In this document: piece by piece, positions 17,877 through 26,200 of the stretch
How positions within the stretch are numbered: position 1 is the first letter of the stretch
How the letters are laid out: every line of letters begins with the position of its first letter
From: T3Sed10-241 sp036751905
GTDB lineage: Bacteria; Bacteroidota; Bacteroidia; Flavobacteriales_D; Cryomorphaceae
Assembly: GCA_036751905.1 (NCBI GenBank)
Contig: DAIOTP010000026.1
Span: 1 to 30,798, forward strand
Length of the DNA stretch: 30,798 bases
Reading direction: 5' to 3'
The notes under the pieces: generated by a model
What the model saw: the letters and a program-made list of their open reading frames with translations, nothing else
What the model was told of the DNA's origin: nothing
Database searches by the model: none
Position numbers and translations under genes: made by a program

Positions 17877-20378
17877 ATGAGCCAAGTATTTTCAAAATAT
17901 GTGCACCCCCTCCTCACTTGTGGATTGCTGTTGGGCATTTTCTGCTTTCCCAAAACTGCGTTAGCCCAAAAGACTGTCATCTCAGGAAAGGTCTATGATG
18001 CCCAAACGCTAGAACCTTTGCCTTTTGTGAACATCGCATTTAAAGACAGTAAGGTAGGAACCACCTCTGGCATGGATGGCAGCTTTTATATCGATACTTA
18101 TTACGCTACCGATTCGCTTACCGCCTCATTTATGGGATACAAGCGCCTTACACGCAAGGTAAAGCTCGATGCGTCTCAAGTTATTGATTTCCCATTGCAG
18201 GAGGGTTCAGTGAGCCTAAGCGAATTCGTAGTCAGCGCCAAAGAATTTGAAAACCCAGCGCATGCCATCCTGAAGAACGTGAACCGCAACAAACCCATTA
18301 ACAACAGGGCGAAACTTGATGCTTACCAATATGAAGCTTACAACAAAATACAATTTGATCTGAATAATTTCGGCGACAAGTTTTCTAAAAGGAGAGTATT
18401 CAAAGACTTTGACTTCATTTTCGATAACATTGACTCCAGCAATGCCAAAGTATCTCTCCCGTTTTTTATCACCGAAAGCATTTCTGATTACTTCTATCAG
18501 CGCAAACCCCGTGGAAGAAAGGAGATTATCAAAGCCAACCGGGTATCAGGGATCAACAATGAAAGCATTTCCCAATTTATGGGGCAGATGTATCAGGATG
18601 TCAACATCTATGAGAATTCTCTGACCATTTTCGGAAAAAATTTTGTTTCGCCCATCAGCGGTTATGGCCTCAGCTTTTACCGGTACTATCTTGTTGACAG
18701 CGCATACATTGGGAATAAGTGGTGTTACCGTCTTGATTTTTTACCGCGCAACGAAAACGAGCTTGTTTTTGAAGGACACATGTGGATCAATGATACGACC
18801 TATGCAGTAAAGGAAATTGAAGCACGCATACTCAAGAGTGCCAACATTAACTTTATCAGTGATTTGCTCGTGAAGCACGTGTATGATGAAGTGGAAAGGG
18901 AGGTGTGGATGCTGACCAAAGAAAAACTGATAGCCGACTTTGCAATTGTAGAGAGCGAAACCGGATTTTACGGTCGCAAAATGACCTCCTACCGCAATTT
19001 CGTGATCAATGAGCCCAAGGAACCTGATTTCTACTCAGGTGCTGAATTCGTTCTTATTGAAAAAGATGCCTCGGAACGGAGCAACGAGTTCTGGATGGAC
19101 GCGCGGCATGAAATCATCAGCAGCAATGAGCAAGCCATATACAATATGGTGGACAGCCTAAAGAGCAATCCGCGCTTCCTCACCTATGTGGATGTGGTCA
19201 ACTTCCTAATTCAAGGATATAAAAAGTATGGAAAAATTGAGGTAGGACCCGTTTTCACCTTTTTGAGTTTTAACCAGGTAGAAGGCCTTAGGCCAAAATT
19301 TGGGCTGCGCACCAGCAATGATTTTAGCAAAGACATGATACTCGAGGGGCATGTGGCCTATGGATTCAGAGACCGGGCATGGAAATATATGCTCGGTGGG
19401 CGCTACCTTCTCGGCCGAAAACCCCGACAAATCATTGGTGCCTTCTATTCGGAAGAGCTGGAATTGGTTGGTCAGGTACCGGTGTTTTTCCCGCGCGACC
19501 ACTGGGTGCAATTCTTCACCGTACGCAATCCGCAGGACCGGTTGATGTTCAACCGACAGCTGCGCATTTTTACGGAAAGGGAATGGTTCACAGGATTTAG
19601 TACCCTACTTGAGTTTCGGCATCAGCGGCTGGAGCCCAGGGGGGCATGGTCCTTTGACCAGCGCGTTCGCGTTGGTGATGACATCAATGCAGTGGTGACC
19701 ATACCAGGTATCACAGCCACCGAAATATCCATCGGTTCGCGTTTTGCGCATAGAGAAACTTTTGTGAGTGGTGAATTTGAGCGAATAAGTCTCGGCAGCA
19801 AATACCCCATCGTAAGTGCCCGGCTCGACATGGGTATTTCAGGGCTCCTTGGAGGGCAATACAACTACCAGCGGCTCACCCTCAACGTACATGACAGGAT
19901 ATCCTTGGGCCCACTGGGCAGCTTTAGTTTCGTAGCCGAAGCTGGCAAAACATGGGGGCGCATCCCCTATCCCTTGCAATTTATACATGCGGGTGATGAG
20001 TCAATTTTCTACAACTCGCGCGCTTTTAACTCCATGAATTTCTTTGAATTTGTAAGCGATCGCTATGCCAGTTTGCGGGCAGAGTACCGCTTGGATGGAT
20101 TGATCTTCAATAAAATTCCCCTCTTGCAGAAACTCAAATGGCGAGAGCTTGTAGGTGTGAATACCCTGGTGGGAAGCCTTAATCAAGATACCGAGGCCGC
20201 CTTTGTGCTGCCTGAACGCACATTCGCCCTTGGAGCCAAGCCATATGCCGAGGCCTATCTGGGTGTAGAAAACATCTTTAAATTCGTGCGTCTTGATGCC
20301 ATATGGCGCCTGAGCTACCGCCACAAGCCCAATGTGCGCAACTTTGGCCTGCTTATTGGTTTTCAAATCCAATTTTAA
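17877..20378 (+). CDS. DUF5686/carboxypeptidase-regulatory-like outer-membrane protein
   Basis: 833-residue exported protein common in Bacteroidota. A signal peptide (1-30, ending FPKTALAQ) is followed by a carboxypeptidase-regulatory-like domain (about 33-115; ISGKVYDAQTLEPLPFVNIA and GTTSGMDGSFYID), of the kind also found at the start of TonB-dependent receptors. The rest fits the DUF5686 family: SAKEFENPAHAILKNVNRNK early on, then a barrel-like region over roughly the last 350 residues, ending in GLLIGFQIQF with a C-terminal Phe. The frame begins with a TTG right after the tatC stop; I prefer the ATG at 17877, which starts the signal peptide. It lies between tatC and lptB, seven bases before the latter. 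Function unknown; an outer-membrane location is inferred. Confidence 0.88.
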   Translation: MSQVFSKYVHPLLTCGLLLGIFCFPKTALAQKTVISGKVYDAQTLEPLPFVNIAFKDSKVGTTSGMDGSFYIDTYYATDSLTASFMGYKRLTRKVKLDASQVIDFPLQEGSVSLSEFVVSAKEFENPAHAILKNVNRNKPINNRAKLDAYQYEAYNKIQFDLNNFGDKFSKRRVFKDFDFIFDNIDSSNAKVSLPFFITESISDYFYQRKPRGRKEIIKANRVSGINNESISQFMGQMYQDVNIYENSLTIFGKNFVSPISGYGLSFYRYYLVDSAYIGNKWCYRLDFLPRNENELVFEGHMWINDTTYAVKEIEARILKSANINFISDLLVKHVYDEVEREVWMLTKEKLIADFAIVESETGFYGRKMTSYRNFVINEPKEPDFYSGAEFVLIEKDASERSNEFWMDARHEIISSNEQAIYNMVDSLKSNPRFLTYVDVVNFLIQGYKKYGKIEVGPVFTFLSFNQVEGLRPKFGLRTSNDFSKDMILEGHVAYGFRDRAWKYMLGGRYLLGRKPRQIIGAFYSEELELVGQVPVFFPRDHWVQFFTVRNPQDRLMFNRQLRIFTEREWFTGFSTLLEFRHQRLEPRGAWSFDQRVRVGDDINAVVTIPGITATEISIGSRFAHRETFVSGEFERISLGSKYPIVSARLDMGISGLLGGQYNYQRLTLNVHDRISLGPLGSFSFVAEAGKTWGRIPYPLQFIHAGDESIFYNSRAFNSMNFFEFVSDRYASLRAEYRLDGLIFNKIPLLQKLKWRELVGVNTLVGSLNQDTEAAFVLPERTFALGAKPYAEAYLGVENIFKFVRLDAIWRLSYRHKPNVRNFGLLIGFQIQF

Positions 20379-20385
20379 ACGCTCC

Positions 20386-21120
20386 ATGAAACTACACGCC
20401 GAAAACTTAATCAAGAAGTACAAAAGCCGCACTGTGGTCAACAATGTGTCGGTGGAAGTGAACCAAGGCGAAATTGTGGGGCTGCTTGGACCCAATGGCG
20501 CTGGAAAAACCACCACATTCTATATGATTGTGGGGTTGGTATCGCCCAATACGGGCCGCATATATCTTGATGAGCGCAATATTACCCATGAAGCCATGTA
20601 TGAACGGGCCCAGTTGGGGGTGGGCTATTTACCTCAGGAAGCCAGCGTGTTCCGCAAATTGACTGTGGAGGACAACATCCTTTCCGTGCTGCAAATGACC
20701 AAGCTCAGCAAAAAAGAGCAGCAGATGAAGGTAGAAGGCCTGCTCGATGAATTTGGTTTGCACCACGTGCGCAAAAACCGGGGTGATTTTCTATCAGGAG
20801 GGGAGCGCCGACGCACCGAAATTGCGCGTTGCCTGGCGGTCGATCCCAAATTCATTCTGCTCGATGAGCCTTTCGCCGGAGTGGATCCCATCGCTGTGGA
20901 GGACATCCAAACAATTGTTGCCCAGCTGAAAAACAAAAACATAGGGATTCTCATCACCGATCACAATGTGCAAGAAACCTTGTCGATCACCGACCGGGCA
21001 TACCTGCTTTTTGAAGGCCGTATCCTCAAAGCAGGCACTGCCGAGGAGCTGGCCGCCGATGAAACTGTGCGCAAAGTGTATCTCGGAAAACACTTCGAGT
21101 TGAAGCGCAAGACTTTTTAG
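20386..21120 (+). CDS. lptB: LPS export ABC transporter ATPase LptB
   Basis: 244-residue ATPase subunit of the LptB2FG complex that extracts lipopolysaccharide from the inner membrane. Walker A GPNGAGKTT (35-43), the Q-loop region near GVGYLPQEASVFRKLT, ABC signature LSGGE (136-140), Walker B ILLDEP with the catalytic Glu (about 157-162) and the H-loop TDHNV (H193) are all present. The YLPQEASVFRKLTVEDN segment is typical of LptB. The frame is open 18 codons earlier, inside the preceding gene; the ATG at 20386 (MKLHAENLIKKYK) matches the family start. It follows the DUF5686 gene by seven bases and its stop overlaps the convergent purS stop by four bases. LptF/LptG are not in the window. Confidence 0.96.
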   Translation: MKLHAENLIKKYKSRTVVNNVSVEVNQGEIVGLLGPNGAGKTTTFYMIVGLVSPNTGRIYLDERNITHEAMYERAQLGVGYLPQEASVFRKLTVEDNILSVLQMTKLSKKEQQMKVEGLLDEFGLHHVRKNRGDFLSGGERRRTEIARCLAVDPKFILLDEPFAGVDPIAVEDIQTIVAQLKNKNIGILITDHNVQETLSITDRAYLLFEGRILKAGTAEELAADETVRKVYLGKHFELKRKTF

Positions 21121-21383
21121 TGGCTGGCGGGCACCAATTCTTCTAAACTGAAGCTGTATTGCTCCATTATTTGATTCACCAACAAGCGCTTGCATGCCTC
21201 GTTGACTTTTGCTTCGGCGGTGGCCCGGTCAGGGGCGCTTACGTGGAGCGTGATGTGCTTGCCGATGCGCACATGGGTTAATTCATCCAACCCCAAATTC
21301 TTCATACTGGAGCTAACCGCCTTGCCCTGAGGGTCGAGCAATGCTTCCAGTGGCATAATGTCAATTGCTGCTTTGAATTCCAT
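21117..21383 (-). CDS. purS: Phosphoribosylformylglycinamidine synthase subunit PurS
   Basis: 88-residue small subunit of FGAM synthase (purine synthesis step 4), which in PurLQS organisms bridges the glutaminase PurQ and the synthetase PurL. The core family motif LLDPQGKAVSSSMKNLG followed by THVRIGKHITLHV is clearly visible, and the length is typical for PurS. The start ATG at 21381-21383 is preferred over an in-frame ATG 19 codons upstream because MEFKAAIDIM matches the first beta strand. It overlaps the end of pssA by 23 bases and the stop of lptB by four bases. No purQ or purL is close by. Confidence 0.88.
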   Translation of the reverse strand: MEFKAAIDIMPLEALLDPQGKAVSSSMKNLGLDELTHVRIGKHITLHVSAPDRATAEAKVNEACKRLLVNQIMEQYSFSLEELVPASH

Positions 21384-22113
21384 CCTTTCGATTTTGTAGG
21401 TTTTCCGCCGCTGAAAGGGCGATGTACAAAAGTAATACAATAGGAATGGCCTTTACGGCAAAAAAAGCAAGGAGCACGACGGCGCAGAGCATCAAAGCAT
21501 AGCGCCACCCATTTGCCGCAAGGCTATACCCTTTGAACTTCAATGCTATAAGTGGAATGGGCGCCAACATAAGCCCTGCCAATAGCACACAGGCCGCCGC
21601 AAGTGCCCATGGTTGGGCCATGAAGTCAACGTACAAGGCGCCCAGCATAGAGGTATTCGTATCATCCAGAGCTACAAGCGCCAGGCTTACCCAAAACAAA
21701 GCCACCGCCGGTGTAGGCAGGCCTATGAAACGGTCGCTCTGCCGCGTGTCAATGTTGAAACGCGCCAGCCTCAAACCTGCACAAGCTGCCATAATGAAAG
21801 GAGTAAAATACCACAGGTATGCCGCGCTGTTGACTGGAAGTGCATCCATTCCTCCCATCAAATGGAGCGCAATAAAAGCCGGTGCCACACCGAAAGTCAC
21901 CACATCGGCCAGCGAATCGAGCTGCTTGCCAAGCTCCCCTGACACATTTAAAGCCCTGGCAGCCAGTCCATCAAAAAAATCAAAAAAGGCCCCCAACAGG
22001 ATCAGCAAGGCTGCGTATCCCAACTCGCCCCAGTATAAGGCATACACGGAAAGCATGCCACAGATTAAATTGCTTAGCGTTATTGCATTAGGAATACCAG
22101 ATTTGACCTTCAT
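21361..22113 (-). CDS. pssA: CDP-diacylglycerol-serine O-phosphatidyltransferase
   Basis: 250-residue integral membrane enzyme making phosphatidylserine from CDP-diacylglycerol and serine, the precursor of phosphatidylethanolamine. The CDP-alcohol phosphatidyltransferase motif DGxxARx8GxxxDxxxD is complete: D48, G49, A52, R53, G62, D66 and D70 (within DFFDGLAARALNVSGELGKQ). About eight hydrophobic segments follow. GIPNAITLSNLICGM at the start is typical of type II PssA. The frame is open ten codons further upstream; the ATG at 22111-22113 (MKVKSGIPN) is preferred. Its end overlaps purS. It is divergent from the PorV-family gene. Confidence 0.95.
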   Translation of the reverse strand: MKVKSGIPNAITLSNLICGMLSVYALYWGELGYAALLILLGAFFDFFDGLAARALNVSGELGKQLDSLADVVTFGVAPAFIALHLMGGMDALPVNSAAYLWYFTPFIMAACAGLRLARFNIDTRQSDRFIGLPTPAVALFWVSLALVALDDTNTSMLGALYVDFMAQPWALAAACVLLAGLMLAPIPLIALKFKGYSLAANGWRYALMLCAVVLLAFFAVKAIPIVLLLYIALSAAENLQNRKDGIQSSN

Positions 22114-22124
22114 TGGTGGCGAAA

Positions 22125-22177
22125 TTAACGACATTAAGTGCAATTTTTTCGCAACTTCACGTTAAAATTGTCGTTAA
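22125..22177. repeat. Inverted repeat between pssA and the PorV-family gene
   Basis: TTAACGACA (22125-22133) and TGTCGTTAA (22169-22177) form a perfect 9-base inverted repeat with a 35-base AT-rich centre inside the short divergent promoter region. The position suggests a shared operator or two half sites for one regulator acting on both genes; this is inference. Confidence 0.4.
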
Positions 22178-22195
22178 GGTGTTTACATTCGGTTG

Positions 22196-23290
22196 ATGCA
22201 ACAAATGATTTCCTCCCCCAAACTCATGTTGCTGTGTGCGCTTGGATTCTTGCTCTCATGCAGTGCCACAGCGCAAACACGCAAATTCAGCAATGCTTTT
22301 CTCGAAATAGGCGTGGGCGCCCGTGCCTTTGGCATGGCTGGTGCCAATGTAGCAAGTGTACAAGACGTTACAGCAGGATACTGGAATCCGGCTTCGCTTG
22401 TTGACATCAAAGCCGATATGGAAGTTGCGGCCATGCACGCCGAATATTTCGCCGGGATAGCACAATATGACTACGGTGCGATCGCCAAAACCATCGACAC
22501 CAGCAAAGTGCTTGCCCTCTCATTCATGCGTTTTGGAATCGACAACATCCCCAATACCACGCAGCTCTATGATGCCGATGGCAACCTCAACTACGACCGC
22601 ATCACGAGTTTCTCAGCTGTTGACTATGCCTTTTTACTCTCCTGGTCGCAAAAGCTGAATGTGAAAGGCTTGTCATGGGGAGCCAACGCCAAGATCATAC
22701 ACCGCAGTATAGGGAGTTTTGCCCGAAGCTGGGGTTTTGGTATTGATTTGGGCGCCACCTACCGCCACAAGAATTGGCGTTTCGCGGCTGTGGGGCGCGA
22801 CATCACGAGCACGTACAATGCCTGGAACTATTCACTTGATGAAGAAACACAACGCGTGTTTGTGGCAACAGGCAACGAACTGCCCGAGAATGGTTTAGAG
22901 ATTACCCTACCCCGCATTGTACTGGGTGCTGCCTACCACAAAGACATCAACAAATTCAGTGTTCTCGGGGAAGTAAATGCCATCATCAATACCGATGGCA
23001 AAAGGAACGTGCTGCTCGTAGGCGACCCCTTCAGCCTTGACCCGCTGGTGGGTATCGAAATAGGTTACCTCAATATGGTATACCTGCGCGCCGGTATGGG
23101 TAACCTACAGCGCGTAAAGACCTTCCGCAATACAGAGGAATGGACTACAGAACCCAACGTGGGCCTGGGCCTTCATCTGGGGCGTTTTCACCTGGATTAC
23201 GCGCTCACCAACATTGGCGACCTCAGTGAAGGGCTGTACAGCAATGTGTTCTCACTCAGGTTGGAAATTTATAAAAAGGACGGCCAGTGA
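22196..23290 (+). CDS. PorV/PorQ-family type IX secretion outer-membrane protein
   Basis: 364-residue outer-membrane beta-barrel of the PorV/PorQ group (FadL-related). In known systems PorV shuttles T9SS cargo to the PorU sortase at the cell surface. A signal peptide (1-26, ending CSATAQ) is followed by the family signature FLEIGVGARAFGMAGANVAS and the DVTAGYWNPASLVDI motif, both diagnostic. Later strands include GLGLHLGRFHLDYAL and the end FSLRLEIYKK. The frame opens with TTG at 22193; the adjacent ATG at 22196 is preferred, and an ATG at 22205 is also possible. The stop overlaps the GTG start of the C25 gene by four bases, which implies translational coupling. Whether it is the main PorV or a paralogue cannot be settled here. 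Confidence 0.88.
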   Translation: MQQMISSPKLMLLCALGFLLSCSATAQTRKFSNAFLEIGVGARAFGMAGANVASVQDVTAGYWNPASLVDIKADMEVAAMHAEYFAGIAQYDYGAIAKTIDTSKVLALSFMRFGIDNIPNTTQLYDADGNLNYDRITSFSAVDYAFLLSWSQKLNVKGLSWGANAKIIHRSIGSFARSWGFGIDLGATYRHKNWRFAAVGRDITSTYNAWNYSLDEETQRVFVATGNELPENGLEITLPRIVLGAAYHKDINKFSVLGEVNAIINTDGKRNVLLVGDPFSLDPLVGIEIGYLNMVYLRAGMGNLQRVKTFRNTEEWTTEPNVGLGLHLGRFHLDYALTNIGDLSEGLYSNVFSLRLEIYKKDGQ

Positions 23291-26200
23291 AAAGAGCTTT
23301 ACCCAGCCTCACCCTCGTACTCTTTAGTTTGACCTTCGCTTTTTTGGCGAAAAGCCAGCCCTATGGCAATGAGTGGATCAACTACAGCCAGCGGTACTAC
23401 AAAATACCCATCCACGAAGATGGCGTATACCGCATCACTTTCAACGATTTATCAAGCGCAGGAATTCCAATATCGGGGATCAACCCGCAAAATTTGCAAA
23501 TGTGGGTGCACGGAGCGCCACTCCCTATACACGTGGAGGGCGAGGCCGATGGTGTATTCAATGTCAACGACTACATCGAATTTGTGGGCAGGCGCAACGA
23601 TGGCCGCAATGAAACGGGCCTGTTCCCAAGCACCAATGCCCATGCCAATCAGGAGTATAGCCTATACAATGATACCCTCTACCACTTCCTGACTTGGAAT
23701 ACCTCGGGAGGCAATGTGCGTGTGGTTACCGAAACCGATGTGGCGTTCAACAACTTCAGTCCAGCACCCTTCGTATGGCACGAATCGCTGATGCTTTTTG
23801 TAAACAACTACTATCAGGGTGAGCTCGATGCATTTGGCGTAAGCGCACCATTTTATACTGAAGGTGAAGGATGGATGAGCAACCGCTATGGTTTTCCGGG
23901 AGGGTCGATCAACTTTTCAGCAAATGTGCCTACCCCAAGGGCCTACACCGGCGATGGAGCGCCCCCCGCTCAGGCACGCAGTGTATCGGCGGGTACGAGC
24001 AATGCCACTTCAGCGAGCGCCGTAAATCACCACCTGCAAATCCGCTTCGGCAGCAGCAATGCCCTCGCAGTGAACCACCAATTCAGCGGTTACCGCGTGA
24101 ACCGATTTGAGTGGACCATTCCTCCATCGGTGCTTGGGGAAACCACCCTGATAAGGCATGAAGTGGTGAACTCGCTCAATGTAGCAAGTGATTACCAGGC
24201 AGTGGCAAGTGTGGGCATTCTCTATGCCCATCAGCTCAACCTCGGGGGCAGCAGCGCATTTCGCTTTAAGTACCGTCTCAACCCCAATCAAAACAAAACC
24301 CGTTTTGACTTCGAAGGCATCAATGGCAATAGCCCAATCATCTACACAACCAGCACCACAGCGCGGCGCATACCGCTCAGCTCCAATGGCAACCAATGGA
24401 GGGCTCTGGTACCCAACAGCTTTATCGAAGATGATTTCGACTGCTTCATTGTAACTTCTCAAAGCACCAGGCCAGTTCCAGCCCTGCGTATAGCCGGCAA
24501 CAACGGCTTCTTCACCAATTTTGGTCAAACCCAGGTTGACTCTGCTTACCTCATCGTAACACATCCTGACCTGCTTGCCTCGGCCCAGGCTTATGCCAAC
24601 TACAGGCAGCAACGCTTCAACACCGTGCTGGCCAATGCCGAAGAACTCTACGACCAGTTTGGCTACGGTGTCAACAAAAGTGGCCTCGCTTTGCGCAATT
24701 GGTGCAATTACCTCATCAATACCTGGCCTGCCTCGCCCCAGTACCTCTTCTTGATTGGCAAAAGCGTGCGCGAAGCCCGCGAAGGCAACTCCGCCGGAGG
24801 CCGTCAGAATGCCACGTTTTTTGAGCGCAACCTCGTACCCTCACTGGGTTACCCCTCAAGCGACAATTACATCACAGCGGGGCTGGCCAACACCACACTC
24901 GAACCCGCCATACGCACAGGCAGGCTGAGCGCCAAAAACGCCATGGAAGTGGACTGGTACCTGCAAAAGGTACAAACCTTTGAAGCCCAACCCCACGCCG
25001 ACTGGATGAAAAACGTGATGCACTTCGGTGGGGGTGCCAACCTCAATGAGCAGCAAAATTTTGCGGCATACCTTTCCAACTACGCCACCATCATTGAGGA
25101 CAGCGCCTTTGGCGGAGTGACACATACCTTTTTGAAAGACAATTCTGCACCTATACAAATCAATGTATCACAGGATATAACCAATGTCATTGAAGGAGGC
25201 ACTTCACTGCTCACCTTTTTTGGCCATGCCACCGCCGATGGCTTTGACCAGAGCATCGACAACCCCGAAAACTTCAACTGGAATGGCCGTTACCCCCTAT
25301 TGCTTGGCAACTCCTGCTTCACCGGTGATTTTCACAGCCCCGGTTATGGCAGCACCAGCGAGCGCTACACGATCATGAACCAGAAAGGTGTGATAGGATT
25401 TATAGCTTCGGTAAAGCTGGGCTTTGAGCCCTATCTGAACATGTACAGCCGTAAATTTTACGAAAAGCTGGCACGCACCAATTACGGTAGCACCATTGGC
25501 GACCACATGCGCCGCACCGTACGCGACATTCAGTTTTCGCTTGGGGCGAATCCCAACCTATTCATGATCAATACCTGCCTTGGTAAAAGCCTGCAAGGTG
25601 ACCCGGCCATTGTGCTCAACAGCTGGCCTTTTCCCGATCTGAGCATTTCTGAAAACGACATCTTTTTTACCCCTGAGAACATCACTGCCGAAATAGACAG
25701 CTTCAACATCAACGTGATTGTATCGAACCTCGCCAAAGGCACCAATCAACCTTTCAACCTCCTGATTGAGCACAATACGCCTGAAGGTGCCGCCAATGCC
25801 ATCTACACCCGCACCATTGAAGGCCTGCTCTACAAAGATACCATCAGCATCAAGCTGCCCATTGACCCTCAGTTTGGCTTGGGGCTGCACACCTTCAATG
25901 TGTCGGTTGACCTTCCGGAAAATGTGGTGCAGGAAATGCCTGGCTTCGAATTTGTGAACAACCAGGTGAATGGGGTTGAACTGTTGATCAGCAACGGTGG
26001 CATAGTACCGGTGTATCCCTATGAGTATGCCGTAATTGCCGAACCCAATGTAACCCTCAGGGCCTCTACGGGCAATCCGCTTGCCGCGGAACGCACTTAC
26101 CGCCTTGAAATTGACACCACCGACACCTACAACAGTCAGGCATTGCGCACCACACAGATCACCCAAACAGGTGGTATCGTGGAATGGACACCTCCCGTAA

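Noticed and set aside
22196..22285. PorV-family protein as a lipoprotein (LLSC in the signal peptide)
   Set aside because: The LLSC sequence is a poor lipobox, and it is followed by SATAQ, a better type I cleavage site, as expected for a barrel.
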